The notes beneath the pieces were generated by a model. That model ran no database searches. It saw only the letters and a list, made by a program, of their open reading frames with translations, and was not told where the DNA came from. From contig NC_051089.1 in NCBI RefSeq assembly GCF_901709675.1, forward strand, positions 5,872,476-5,936,475: a stretch of 64,000 bases of DNA, read 5' to 3'. The stretch's first letter is position 1, and the number at the start of each line of letters is the position of its first letter. Positions 1 through 11,599 of this stretch are shown piece after piece. The DNA is from Syngnathus acus. Taxonomy: Eukaryota > Chordata > Actinopteri > Syngnathiformes > Syngnathidae. Both the position numbers and the translations under genes were made by a program.

Positions 1-1540
1 TAACTGCATCCAATTTTTACCTACAATACATTCTGTCTGGTCCTTGGAGAGCTGAAATGGCCTCTAATACCCATTTAAAAAAAAGGGGGGGGGGCAGCCC
101 CTGTTTTATGTGACCATATTGTACAATGCATTTTTGTTTGCTGTTATGTTATTATGCTATGAATCAACTTCCATACCCCAGGAGAGTCCTCATACTAATA
201 TCATCCTGACAATTTGCTTTCAGACTCTGCAAAAGTATGTTGTATTGATTTTAATAGGTGTGTGCTGTCAGGTCACACTCCCTGCAGAGTTTTTGTTTGA
301 ACTATGAATAAAAAATGACCCGTGCCAGTGATGGAAATGAGGCTGATGTAAAATTGGGTCTTTAATAGATGCACATTGGCTTTTTTTGTCACAGTGGGTC
401 ATGCTGGACTTGGATTTTGTAGTACTAATCTTGCTTAATGTGATGACAATACTTCTTTTAACTCTTCAAAGTCCATTTGTACTTGAGGTAGTTCCTTCAA
501 ATAGACACTGCAATTAAAAACTCTCTTTCCCCCAACCAAATAGAAAAAAAAACTCCTCCAAAAAAGTTACAGTAGCTGCTTAAGTTGATTGATGCTATTC
601 TTCACACATACCATATTCCCTCAGATATCGGGCCCTATTTTTATTGCACATGGGTATCATCCTACGAATAAGAAATAAGCGTTCCTCCCCAAATGGGTCG
701 TTGAAATTTTGTCAGTTTCAACATGATATTGTGCAAGCGGTGTGTGAGAGAAGTTCCAGAACTAGTGTCACAAAAAGTATATTTTCAAACCAAAAGGTTT
801 TGGTCTTCTTTCTAATGATCTTCGTCCCGCCTCGCACGGCAATGTTTTTTTACTGTTGGAACTGTCAGATGCTATGGCTAAGGCATTTGATCCTAATCTG
901 AGAACAAAAAACTCTCAATTTGTCTTTGATCTTATCTTTATCTTTTTTTGAATCAGTACTTGAACTTTTTGACACCATTTGTAAACAAACAAATTAATCA
1001 TTTGAACTCAGTTGCTAACCAAAACAGCAGCACGTAAACCGTCTTTAAGATGAGGTAGGGTTGTTGTAAACGTTCCCGAAGCAATAATGTTAAGTTATGT
1101 GGGGAATCGTCAGCAATTAAGATTCCAATCCTCCACCCTTATTGATGCACATCCCAGTGTTTTAAAAAAGAAGGTGCTCTAAAAAACAAGGCTCATGACT
1201 ATTGTACGTAAGCTGTATGGTTTACACTGTCTTCAACTACCAACACTGGTCAGATGGCACATATATGGTCATCTATGCCTTTTTTTTGGAAGAATGTATT
1301 AGCAAATATTCCATTGATGCATGACTGACTTAAATGGTGGTTTGGTTTTGATATAGTTGTAACTATTGCATTTGTTCAGTCTGTGTTTTATGGGTTATCC
1401 GAATTTGTGCGATCATGGGGTGAAATAAAATGCTACAAACTCACTCAGTTGTGATGCAGTGCCAAAAAACAACAGGAAAATCTTCGAATCAAAGATGTTA
1501 TATTATATTATATCTTACATTACATTATATTTTATTATAT

Positions 1541-1618
1541 CCATTTTCTGAACCGATTTTCCTCAGGAGAGTTGCAAGCATGCTGGAGCCTATCCCAGCT
1601 TGTTCCTTGGGGTGTTTG
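1541..1618 (+). repeat. fragment of a common fish interspersed repeat
   Basis: It reads CCATTTTCTGAACCG followed by a TCCTCAGG stretch and GGAGCCTATCCCAGCTTG. This matches from memory a very common teleost element whose sequence contains 'ccattttctgaaccgctt ... ggagcctatcccagct'. Truncated and diverged. Confidence 0.6.
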
Positions 1619-2597
1619 AAAGAAAACACATAATAACTGTTTGCCTTCATATGTCTTATTTAAGTTTGGCATGTAAAAATAAATGAGCAAGCTGCACAAA
1701 TGTAGCAAAAGGTAGGGTGAGGAGGGGACAGCATGTGCTTCAGCAAAGTGCAAAAGAACATTTTGCCCTAGGCGCGCACGGCAGAGTCAAAACCCAGCAG
1801 ACACCCACTGTGTTGCAAAGATACGCGATCTACATAATGCACATTGCCAGAGATGCCAATGCCAGCGTGGTTTCTGGGAAAACTGGAGCAGCGGGAGACT
1901 TGAAGTATAAATCAACGCTGCAATCTCCACGCGGGAGCACAGAGAAGCTGTAACGGACCAGAGGATTATGCAGAGAGCCTTTTGATATTTGTCTGCTTGA
2001 ACTCGCGGTTAAAGCCTGTATTTAGGACGGAGCTCTAGTATGACATTTAATGCATGCATGTTACATTTATCAAAGACAACAAGGCTGACTTAGCTTGTTC
2101 AATTTTAATGTGCATATGCAGCAACAGTTTCATACACTGTACATTTTTTATGATCATTTATAATTGTTTCATTATATATCACTTTCAATAATATAATACT
2201 TCTGCCTCGGTGCTAACTATACAAACATTACGAGAGCATAATTAAAACACATTTATTAATTGTTTTTTCCCCTCTTGCATAGATTAGATTGAAATTTATT
2301 TTAATTCCTCTTAAATGCTGTTTGCATTTCTCTTTACTTTGTTGCATTATTAATGGGAGTATGTATGTATGTATATTTTGCTGCTGTGACAATTTCTCTC
2401 CATATGGTAATGTTGAAGTCCAGGGAGGCCCACTTTCAGCCAGACTTTTTATCATCAAAGCTTTGTGTAAATGTGTTTTACAGTAAGAAAATAAAGAAGG
2501 CACGTCACGCTGCGCGGTGTTTATGTCGTTTTAGACCGTCAAAGATCAAAACTAAACTGTCTATAAATGGGAGTGCGAATGTTTTTTTTCCCCCTGC

Positions 2598-2705
2598 TGT
2601 GAACGACTGGCGACTAGTACGAGGTTTATCTTCTCATCCAAACTCAACTGGGATAGACTGCAGCTTATCCCGTGACCCGAGTGATGATTACACTGCTCAA
2701 CGGCA
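2598..2705 (-). repeat. second copy of the same fish repeat, opposite orientation
   Basis: GACTGGCGACTAGTACGAGG, then TGGGATAGACTGCAGCTTATCC and a CCGTGACCC stretch, is the reverse-complement side of the 1541-1618 family with decay. Confidence 0.55.
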
Positions 2706-2869
2706 AGTTTTAATCAGATTCTTTTTTTTACACAATATCTTCTATCACCTCAGATTTTTTAGATATTTTCTTTTTGTTTGTAAGTTTGACCTATAAAAGC
2801 TTGTGCAATATAGATTTTACTGTGTTGTAATTCATAGCTAAAAGACCACCTGTTGTTCACCCTAACCTT

Positions 2870-2903
2870 AATTATTAGTATTATTATTATTATTATTATT
2901 AAT
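2870..2903. repeat. (ATT)n microsatellite
   Basis: About 11 uninterrupted TTA/ATT units. Confidence 0.85.
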
Positions 2904-4390
2904 AAAGGGAAAATATAATATAAATAATATAAATACATAACTATGACGTACAGTACAATTGTGTCTTAAAGTGTGGATACATGGGAAAAAAAACAAAATT
3001 TGAATTTCAACAGATAACATTTTCAACAACATTGAATTGAGTTGGAATACCGTGTTTACAAATTCCATCTTTTATATGATTTGCAACATTTGTGACGCAA
3101 AGTGTGATATGTTTTTTTTTCCCTGGGGTTCACCCTATGTAAGAATATCTTGCAATACAATAATGGCGAGTGGAATCCCGTTTAGATGAAAACAATGGAC
3201 ACCAGACCTGCTGGGCAAAATACCACAAAACAAACAACACGTTCTTGTTTCAAGTTGGGGAGGAAATGTTATCTGCTTGCTGTTCAACCACAGATCTTTA
3301 GGAAGACAAATATCCCCCCAGCGAGTCACATGTCGGCCCCCAGTCTCCCCATTTTAGACAACCTATGTTGCAACAAGCGTTTTGCAGCTGCAAGCGTAAT
3401 TGCAACTGAGGATCAAATGCAGTGAAGCGAGACTGATTAGATCTTGCAAGCGTACCTTCGCAGCGGGGATGTCACTGACGCCGCAAACTGCCCGGGAATT
3501 CTGTTACCGAGGAAAAATCAAAGGAACGCCAGGAGACACCTGTTGGTCTCCAGCTCGAGTTTGCAAAACCACCCCAAGCTTGTACATCGTCACGCTTTAA
3601 CAGAACGGGAAAGAGCAGACCCGATTTTAGCTAAGAATTTAGTTTTTGTTTGAGAAGCCCTGATTTAGTGTTTTTGGCTACTTTTTCGAAACCGTGTGTG
3701 GCTGGGCACCAAGGCCGCGGGTAATTCATCTTGCCACTGCACGCGTCCTGGCTTTGCGACCTAATTATGAGAATAAAGATGCAAAGGAGTGACTCTGCCA
3801 TTTCTGCGGGAATAAACTTATCGTTGCGTGGTGGAGGTAGGAGCTGCTGGCTGTGGCCGCCTTGAGCCAGTCGGTGGGCCTCATAACAAAGACAACTTAA
3901 TTCCCTCATTTTTCCTCCTTTGCCAGTTTTATGGAGTATGTCCTCCAGTTGTCATAAATTCTATGAATTAAACTCTTCTCCTTCATGGCAGCTAATGTTC
4001 ATTTTGAGCACAGCATTTTATGTCTGATTAAATTATTACATTTTTCTTGTATTTACGATCTTTTTTTTCTGAGACAGACGGTCCCTTTGGTAGAGTGATT
4101 GGCCTAGCTGATATTTGTAAAGAGGGCATTACCCTGTGACAATTCCAGGGTGTAGCTTTAGTTTCACGATCAATGGATGGGCAACCAATGGGAGTAGGAG
4201 AAAATTTCAGTTTTATTTTATATCAATTTATTATCTTGCCAGAATTTAATTTCTCAAGACTTTAAGGATCCATGGACATCTTAAATCGACAATCATCAAC
4301 TGGTGGCATTAAATCCAGCCCGCCAAACCGTCTGATCCTGGATTCCATAATTATGAGGATCAAATAGAAAATATAATGTGATTTCATTAT

Positions 4391-4625
4391 TCTATTGGAG
4401 GGTCCAGCCTCCATGATGATTATGTTGGGTAAAAATTCTGTAGCGGGTGACCCCTGCCCCAGATGTTCGTGTTTTGGCTAGCACCTGACAACCTGCTAAT
4501 GCCTCGTCATTGGATCCGACACCACCCATTGGTAGAGCAAGGGTCGCAGGGTTGACACTTTTACAGCTGGCATTTCCGTGGCAACCAGTGCAAGATGCAG
4601 TCTGTCGCCGTAGATGGCGACACAA
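4391..4625. repeat. possible decayed transposable-element fragment
   Basis: A GC-rich, sharply bounded block in AT-rich DNA. The minus strand is open for 77 codons, Cys/Thr-rich, with no domain I can name. It resembles repeat-derived open frames in fish genomes, but I cannot assign a family. Confidence 0.3.
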
Positions 4626-5332
4626 ATGATTGCAAATTGAGGTAAATTACCATTTCGAGACTTTTCACGTACTTGAGGACACAGCGCCAGTCTTCCTCAT
4701 ACCGGTCACGTCACCCAGAGGATAGCAGCCCGCATTGCGCTGAGGTGCGCTCACATGAGACTCTTACAGGAGCTTCTGTTTGAAGAGCGAGCTTGGTAGA
4801 CGTTGTCCAGACGGCAAACGTACGTGCGTGTTTGTTCAACCGCATGAAAGAGCACTCTATCCACATCCCCCCCTAAGTTGTAGAACAAAACTCTCCTCTA
4901 TGCTCTGTTAGTTTAAAGTCCTATATGAGCATTTTAGGTGGGGAAAATACCCAAAACCATCACCACCACGATTTACCTTGCCTCACCCCCAGACTCCTTA
5001 AATCTACTTTTGACAAATCATGAAGAAAATAACTCTCTTTGACAGCCTCTAAGCAATTGAAATGAAAAACAATTACCTCAGTGTAGACTACCATCGACTT
5101 GAGGAGTTCTCCATTAAGGCAACAACTTCTGTGGGGGAGTTTTTGTACTGAAAGCAAAAAAAGTACAGCAAAATAACTAACGGGAAGGCGACTGTGAGGT
5201 ATCCCTGTAGAGCAATCATGTCTAAGTGCCTTTCAAAGATCATAGTTTTCTTCCTTTGACGGAGACCAATTAAGAGCAAAAGCAGTTGGAAAAGTGTGAT
5301 TTTCAAGTTTGCGTCTGCCCTGTCAAAGGAAA

Positions 5333-5430
5333 TACCGTATTTTCACGACCATAAGTCGCACGTAAAAGCATTTAATTTTCCTCAAAAAACGTAGGTGCGC
5401 CTTTTAATAAAGTGCGCCTTTTGTGTGTGT
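5333..5430 (+). repeat. left end of a 'TACCGTATTTTC...AAGTCGCAC' MITE
   Basis: It starts TACCGTATTTTCACGACCAT and continues with AAGTCGCACG and two GTGCGCCTTTT blocks. This is the same terminal motif as the complete elements at 36984-37233 and 41708-41882. I cannot find a right terminus, so it is probably truncated. Confidence 0.6.
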
Positions 5431-6859
5431 ATAAAAAAAAAGAATAGAAGCCAGTTGTGAGAAATAAAACTTTTTTTAAATAGATTTTTAGGTTTTCAGC
5501 TATGCAGCAAAATATCCAAAACTTAAAAAATCGTAAAAATATTTTTGTGAATTTAACAATACGTCTGCCTTTGAGGTCCCGTCTTATATGTGTCGACATC
5601 ACTCAAGCGTGCTGTCTATCCCGGAAGGTTACATAATAAAAGAGAAAATCTATATTTGAAGTCATGTTATCATGTTTAAGTCCTCAAATGGAAGCTCTCT
5701 GTTGTAGTTGTGTGTTTTTTTTTTATTGATTTTAAAAATAACCAGAAATGGGAGTCCATTTTTAGCCAGTGTAGAATGATAGTGCACTCTTGGGTAAGGC
5801 ATGTGTGTATGCATGCGTGTGTGTTTGTGTGGCAATTAAAGCACTGCTTGGCTCCTGTGGGAATACCGCTGCAGTAAAATGTCATCCCGGTGTTGTTTAA
5901 TTATTTCACTACCGGAGAGGAGGGTCCCACATAATCAATGCAAGTAAGGTACAATATATTTTTCAGTCTTTGACGGGTGTATGAGTAGTTATAGCTATAG
6001 TAGACACTTCATTTTGTATATCTGTCTCATAAAATGCAGGTAGGATTAAGATATATATAAAAGTTAAAAAATACATATAACTTTTTTTAAACTGAACAAG
6101 ATGAGGCTGTATCAGAATAATAGGAGAGAAAAACAAACGGCATGCAAGTAATGCAGTCATGTTAACTGAGACAATTATTGGTGAAGAATAAAGGAAAGGT
6201 TCGTCAGGCTTGAAATTGTTTATATTTCATACTAAATTCCTTAGCGCCTCCCTGTGGACAAACAGGCACATAGCCAGAGGCGGGTCACTGCTTGACTGTA
6301 CATGTAAGTTTATAAAACATCACAAACTATATTGAACGACAGCTTTTTAAAAAAAATAAAATAAATACAGGACTCGTAATAAACTACGGTTCAGCAAATT
6401 TTTACTTGACATACGTACTCAATAGAATTAATGTTTTAGTTAAATACGTCACCTGCAATAATGCAGATTTTCTTCCCAGTGTTAGAGTTAATATAAAGGA
6501 CTACACTGAAAAGATCAAAACCCCTGGAAATTACTACCAAAAAAAAACATGACAATAAAGGTGATCTATTAATAAAAAAATATTACATAAAAAATGTAAA
6601 GAGCGACTTTAAAAATTACTCAACCTACTAACCAGTTGTTAATAGGACTCTAATCTTCTAATGTAAAATATTTTACACGTAATACTAAATATGTAGCCCT
6701 AACATTAATTTGGGGCGTTATAATACTGTTTAATTTTAACAGCATTAAAAAAAAAAAAAGTGGCAAACTGTTTGGAAATCGCATATACTCCTGAGGTAAC
6801 AGTTTTCTTTCATAGTGCAAAAGTCTAGTAAATGTTCACTTTTCTTTGGTTGATGCAAG

Positions 6860-7750
6860 ATCTACAGTCCACAGTCATAATCACAAATCAACACTAAAAT
6901 ACTGAAAATAATAGTGCATTTAAAAACTATGCGACGGAGTTGCCCGATCAGGTGCAGCGAGGAGGCCGCTGCTATTAACACACATGCATACCACGGACCT
7001 TTTTTTCCGCATGTCCTGTATCGTGTCCGTTCACCCCATTCCTCCGCAAAATGCACGTCTGTCATCCATCGCGATGGTTTTCGGTGCACACTGGATGACA
7101 GCCAAAACATCTTGCACGCCATAGTCCTCGTGCTCCACGAGACGCCGGCGTGTGACGTCATGGTAAATACCGGATATAAAATGCGTAGATGTCAAATAAT
7201 TTTCTTGTTTTTGAGCAGTCATGGGGCGCAGACTGGTGGTTTTTTTCTGTAACTATGAATATCTCGTTAAATTAAATAAAGTACATTAAATTAAGTAAAG
7301 TAAATTTCCCCGCTGTGGGATGAATAAAGTTCAGTCATCATCATCATCATCATTAATCTTGTTAATGATAAAAAAATCTATTAACTTGTTTAGGGGAGGG
7401 GCCGATGCGCTTTAAAGGTGACCATCCAGAAGGAGCCAGCTACTATTTTGGTATTTGTGATGACAGTGAACCCCCACAATTCACAGGGGACCACAGTGCC
7501 ACCAAATGACGCCAAATGATACTTTGGCCGGAGCACAAAGAAGCTAATAAGTTTGTTTTTCAATGATAAACAATGAATTTGTGATTGTGCTAGGGTTCAC
7601 TCTATGTCACGTGAAAAGTTATAAAATATGAACAAGAAACAGCATGAAAACACACTGAATTATTCATTTCCAATTCAGACCAGATGACGGATGAGGCTAC
7701 TGTTCAAACTTTGGCCCCAACGATAGCGTCGCCGCTGCAACATTTGCGTG
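6860..7750 (-). other. scamp5 3' flank / probable 3' UTR
   Basis: About 0.9 kb past the stop. It includes a GC-richer block at 6945-7165 that is open in several frames without matching any family I know, and a LINE-tail fragment at 7301-7356. The only A-rich poly(A)-like hexamer I can point to on the minus strand is ATTAAA near 6729-6734, so the transcript end is uncertain. Confidence 0.3.
7301..7356 (+). repeat. LINE/SINE 3' tail with (ATC)n end
   Basis: TAAATTTCCCCGCTGTGGGA, then TGAATAAAGTTC and an (ATC)n run. This is the typical fish non-LTR element tail ending in a short tandem repeat (recognised from memory). Confidence 0.65.
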
Positions 7751-7930
7751 TTACATCTGGTTGTCGTTGTACTGCGGAGCCGAGTACTGATCCTGCATGC
7801 CGCCGCTGGCTGCCCCCATGGCGGCCTGCTGGGCGGCCTGCTGGACGTGAGGGTTCTTCCAGGCACCTGTGGTCCACTCCTCCTGCGCTTTGGTCATGCT
7901 GCCACCACTCCCACGGTAGAAGTTGTGGAT
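7751..7930 (-). CDS. scamp5: scamp5 last exon: cytoplasmic C-terminal tail and stop
   Basis: The 180 bp of coding sequence encode [39 protein letters not shown] and a tail ending [11 protein letters not shown]. The acceptor ends tgtggcag at 7931. The stop is at 7753-7751. The 3' UTR continues to lower coordinates; I find no unambiguous minus-strand AATAAA close by, so its end is not placed. Confidence 0.95.
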   Translation of the reverse strand: MHNFYRGSGGSMTKAQEEWTTGAWKNPHVQQAAQQAAMGAASGGMQDQYSAPQYNDNQM

Positions 7931-8805
7931 CTGCCACAGTGTAATTTTGCTACTGTCATTGGTTTGAAATAAAAAATCAAAATGCTTTTCTTGCTGCTCG
8001 TCCCTTGAAGGCTCGATTTTTAATTTTTCTTTATGCCTGGTGCTAAATGAATGAAGTGGGACTGTGCTATAAAAGAAAAGTGTCACAATCAATCTAAAAA
8101 GTTTGCTTCTTCACATGTTACCTTCGTGAGGGCGATGAAGGACAGCGAGGCGACGGCGGTGAACATGATGGTAGGCACCAACATAATCAGAGCTATCAAA
8201 ATATTGTAACTGAAAAAGGAGATAGTGGCCAACCAGCCGCTGAAAGGGAGACAAAAAAGATTACCTTTCATGCATAAAAATGACTCACGATTTGATATAA
8301 GACAATATTATCGCCGTCAGCGCCTACTTGGCCATCTGGACATTAAATGCCCATCATTTAGCTGCCTTCAAAGTAGCGGCGGATAAAAGACTTTGCAGCA
8401 CTTTGCGCATACAGGTGTGCATCCAAACTGCCCGTAGTGACATTTCTAAAGTTTATGAAGGCTGCCATTTATGGGCATCAGGCCGAATCAGGCGCTCGTT
8501 AACGGCAGCTAAAAATCTAATAACAGAGCCGTCATAAAACGTCTACGAGGCTAATTCCTAATGGTCCATCACAGTCATGTTAATGGAGATGACAGACATT
8601 GTGACAAAAGCATGTTTCATTGAGGAAAGCAGATTATATGGTCTGCTTTACACATTCTTGGATGACTTATTGCTATACACTAATGGCTAAAGTCATGTGC
8701 TTGCAGTGAATGAAGTTTACATTTGTCCTTTGTGTATTTAAAATGATCAGTGTACATTTTTGGAAATATTATATTCCCTAAAATGTGGTCGTGTGTGCTC
8801 TAATT

Positions 8806-8836
<31 letters not shown>

Positions 8837-10547
8837 TCTATCTGTTATTTTGTATTTTATTTAAATTATAGCTGTATTTTACTTGTTTGAGACTCTAGTT
8901 TCATTGTTTATTTACTATAATGTATTTGTTCATTTAATTTGTACTTGTAAAATCTTCATATTAAAGTGAATGTACTTGTTATCACTTAAGTTGTCGTTAT
9001 CATTTTTTATCAACTGTGATCAAATAAATTGTCAATTTTAGATAATATACAACGTTTTTGAATTCCTTAATTATTTTTCTATGATTTTGACATATTTTTG
9101 ATGAGGTTGACTCTTACCACACTCCCCATCCCGGGATGCCAATGCTTTGAATGATGCTGATGCCCACTTGAGCCATGAAGACGAAGAAGAAGACCATGTA
9201 GTTGAACGAGCTGTCACTCCTGAGGGAGAAATATGATTTCAGAAATGACGCTAATAGTGAAATAATATTACCAGTAAGACAAAATTGATCTACCTGTACA
9301 GTGAATTGACAAGGATCTAAAGCTGGATATCAATAATATTGAAAACATGCTCAAACAATTTTCTGTCACCCAGTTATTATCCCACATTGTCATTCGAATA
9401 ATGATTTTATTACATATCTATTCATTTTACAATGTGTTTATTCCTGCAGTTGTAATTTGCGTGCAGAAATTGCATCCCCTACCTGAAAGCTTTGTAAATG
9501 GGCCGGAACCAGCAGACGTACGAGCAGGGCGTGAACATGAGCAGCCAAATGATTGACAGGCCAAAGTTGGTCACGCCCCCTCCTCCGAACATCCATGCAA
9601 AGCAGCCCACGAGATTAACTGCCAGCGTGGCGCCGTTTACTAAGAAAAGAGAAAGGAAAGAAACTTCAGTTAATCAATTATCAACACGGTTGGTGGGTTT
9701 TGCTTTTCCTTTGACTTTTTAAGGTTTTGTTGGGCCAATTACTCCAAATTATGTCATTGGGTAAAACATCACGAAACTACGCAAGACTTTGCATGCTGCA
9801 TACTACTGTCATTAGTTTGTGTGTGTGTGTGTGTGTGTGTTTCATTGTATAATCTTACATACAGTTGCATCACCATTTCAGTGCAAAACTAACAAAGCCT
9901 GAGCATCGTTTTTAATGTAGTAACTTTGGCAGTCCAATTGCTGCAGGGCAAAAGCTTTATAGCCGATCTTTTCGCCCTGATTGTTCACGGTGTCATAAAA
10001 TGATAAAAGCACTAGCCCTTAAAAAGTTATATCATTCTATTCCAAAATGCCCCCGCTAACCTCATCAGCTCAAACCAAGACCATCTGCTCAGTCCCTTGT
10101 CTCGTTACCAAATTAAAAGAAACACTGTGGACAGGCTATTATTGCAGGAGGGCCCTTGTAAAGCATCTCCCCTCTTATCACGAGTGGTGAAGACAACAAA
10201 TCGGGTTGATTAAATCTCTTAAGTGAAGCTCTTGAAAAGCGGACTCACACATCCACAGGTGGTACATCTTTTTGCACAAGCTGCGGTGTTGCTCGGGGAT
10301 CTCATCAAAGTCCTGGTAGAAGCATGGCTTGAGCGGAATGAAACCGGGTAGCGGCGGGAAGTTGGGCTCTGCAAAATAGATGTTTGAAACAGAGCAACCA
10401 CTAGGAATAGCAGAAGAAACATGCATAACATCACCTTCTTCAAATAATGGTTCAACTCAAGTATTTGGTTCCGTTTTTTTCATTATTTTATGAAGGTGCT
10501 GATAAGCAAGTTGTTGTATTAGTGCCGTATTGGTACTGACCAGCCAT
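7751..10547 (-). CDS. scamp5: scamp5: secretory carrier-associated membrane protein 5, six coding exons
   Basis: The spliced product is 227 aa. Coding exons on the minus strand are 10547-10541, 10368-10249, 9639-9483, 9219-9118, 8239-8122 and 7930-7751; all have GT-AG borders and matching phases. The N-terminus starts [10 protein letters not shown] and has [12 protein letters not shown] and [11 protein letters not shown]. Four hydrophobic segments lie at about residues 40-60, 66-86, 100-125 and 138-162. The loop [11 protein letters not shown] between segments 2 and 3 is the SCAMP signature, and the tail carries FYRGSGGS and [20 protein letters not shown]. There are no N-terminal NPF repeats or long cytoplasmic arm, which separates SCAMP5 (about 235 aa in mammals) from SCAMP1-3. 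SCAMP5 is a brain-enriched synaptic-vesicle and trans-Golgi protein acting in regulated exocytosis and endocytosis (family knowledge). The start ATG is the only in-frame one before the signature. Teleosts often keep two scamp5 copies, and I cannot say which this is. SCAMP4 is the main alternative but fits less well. Confidence 0.95.
8122..8239 (-). CDS. scamp5: scamp5 exon 6: fourth membrane segment
   Basis: 118 bp. It encodes [20 protein letters not shown] then [19 protein letters not shown]. The acceptor is tccctttcag and the donor is gtaacatg. It ends in phase 0, directly before the conserved tail [11 protein letters not shown]. Confidence 0.95.
8804..8838. repeat. (TTTA)n microsatellite in a scamp5 intron
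   Basis: Eight or so TTTA units between scamp5 exons 5 and 6. Confidence 0.85.
9118..9219 (-). CDS. scamp5: scamp5 exon 5: third membrane segment
   Basis: 102 bp. It encodes [17 protein letters not shown] then [16 protein letters not shown]. The acceptor is tctccctcag and the donor is gtaagag. The final TG joins C of the next exon to make the Cys of GWGVCGW, a strongly conserved SCAMP motif. Confidence 0.95.
9483..9639 (-). CDS. scamp5: scamp5 exon 4: membrane segments 1 and 2 and the SCAMP loop
   Basis: 157 bp. It encodes [35 protein letters not shown] and [16 protein letters not shown]. The [10 protein letters not shown] loop, the family's most conserved cytosolic segment (the 'E peptide' region), lies at its 3' end. 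The acceptor is ttttcttag and the donor is gtaggg. Confidence 0.95.
9817..9840. repeat. (GT)n microsatellite
   Basis: About 12 GT units in the scamp5 intron between exons 3 and 4. Confidence 0.85.
10249..10368 (-). CDS. scamp5: scamp5 exon 3: cytoplasmic N-terminus
   Basis: 120 bp. It encodes [15 protein letters not shown], then [18 protein letters not shown] and HLWM, the cytosolic arm leading into the first membrane segment. The acceptor is tctattttgcag and the donor is gtgagt. The frame enters with two bases of the Glu codon and leaves with one base of a Leu codon. Confidence 0.93.
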
Positions 10548-10585
10548 GGTGACGTTCGATGCACTTCCAATCCCGTCGCTTTAGC
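10541..10585 (-). CDS. scamp5: scamp5 exon 2: end of 5' UTR, start codon and first 7 coding bases
   Basis: The minus strand reads a pyrimidine-rich acceptor ending gtgacag at 10586, then a short leader, then ATG GCT G at 10547-10541 followed by the donor gtcagtac. The split codon completes to GAG with the next exon, giving Met-Ala-Glu-Pro. The upstream acceptor is my prediction; the ATG and donor are well supported by the phase match. Confidence 0.75.
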
Positions 10586-10651
10586 CTGTCACAACGGAGA
10601 GATCCGATACGCAACGCAATTCAATAGGAGACAACGCACAATGGTGTGATA

Positions 10652-10967
10652 CAGGGGTGTCAAACTAATTTTGTCACGGGCCGCATCATAGTCATAGTTT
10701 CCTTCCGAGGGCCATTAGGACTGTCAACGCCTTATATTATACATTATAAGATACACAACAAACTAGTTTTTAAAGACTCGTAAAACTGTTCTATTTTAAA
10801 AAGATGAATGGGAATTAAAAAATGCAAGCGTTATTTCTATTCTATAACGTGTAATTTGTCATTTTAGTATCGACACATGAAGTTGATGCACAATTTGTCT
10901 TCACGGGCCACATAAAATGATGTGACAGGCCGTATCTGGCCCCCGGGCCTTGAGTTTGACACCGACG
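10652..10967 (+). mobile_element. non-autonomous hAT-like element (316 bp) with 8-bp target duplication
   Basis: It is flanked on both sides by GTGTGATA (10644-10651 and 10968-10975). The left end reads CAGGGGTGTCAAACTAATTT and the right end TTGAGTTTGACACCGACG, an imperfect terminal inverted repeat. There is no coding capacity. An 8-bp duplication and a CAGGGG-type end fit the hAT superfamily. It lies just upstream of the scamp5 start-codon exon, in the leader intron. Confidence 0.85.
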
Positions 10968-11361
10968 GTGTGATACGATCCCGCATGGCCGATTTGATGC
11001 AGTGCAATGCGGTCAAATACAATAAAATACTAAGTGCAAAAAGAAATCATCCCATATGTATCTCATCCAAAATGATGAGACAAGACGTGATTAATTCTTC
11101 ACTCTACGGAATGTATTGAGTGCTATTATGACTTGTGACGATTGTCGCTGCAGAAGGGGGGAGGAGGTGGGGGGTAAAGAATCGGTTGCTATTAAAGTGA
11201 TGGAGGCAAAAGGGGCGGGGGTGTGGGGAGGTGACGCCCTCTGTTTCATGTTGAAATGTCCCGAATAATAACTACCATGCATCCACACTATATAAGGAAA
11301 TAGGCCTAAAAAAATAGGGCATTGCAAAGACGACATATGGACAGAGACATAATCTTCTTAC

Positions 11362-11440
11362 CTTCTCTCGTCAGAGAGCAGTTTGCCCGTGTGGTCTCAA
11401 ACACGTCAGGCGTAAAAAGAAAGATCTCAAAGGGTTGCAG
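11362..11440 (-). other. scamp5: probable non-coding first exon of scamp5 (approximate 5' end)
   Basis: On the minus strand a strong donor (GAGAAG then gtaagaag) lies at 11362/11361, followed about 0.8 kb on by the acceptor before the start-codon exon. The 5' limit is a guess, based on a TATA-like box about 30 bp upstream. Supported only by splice-site logic. Confidence 0.4.
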
Positions 11441-11466
11441 GAATATGCAGAAAAAAATTCAATCAG

Positions 11467-11580
11467 GTATTTAAAGAGAGAAAAGGTTAAGTCAATTATA
11501 GTACGTACACCAGATCGTACAGCCTGGTAAAATCCCACGTCTCTGACCTGTCAATCAAGCTTCCTCTCAAAACCATTGGG
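11467..11580 (-). promoter_or_regulatory. candidate scamp5 core promoter (TATA-like and CCAAT boxes)
   Basis: Read on the minus strand, CCCAATGG lies near 11572-11579 and an A/T-rich CTTTAAATA lies near 11468-11476. Both are upstream of the predicted non-coding exon. The spacing, about 100 bp between them and about 30 bp to the assumed start, is promoter-like, but both motifs are short and could be chance. Confidence 0.25.
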
Positions 11581-11599
11581 TGGGATTAAAGTATTCTAA

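Larger units (their letters stand above)
1..6859. other. AT-rich region without a recognisable gene
   Basis: I see no splice-supported exons and no protein family in either strand's short open frames. It holds repeat fragments at 1541-1618, 2598-2705, 2870-2903 and 5333-5430, plus a possible element at 4391-4625. It could contain distal scamp5 3' UTR or regulatory DNA. Confidence 0.5.

Noticed and set aside
7684-7972. Plus-strand frames of 60-86 codons
   Set aside because: They are the antisense of the scamp5 last exon, whose minus-strand translation is a clear SCAMP tail.
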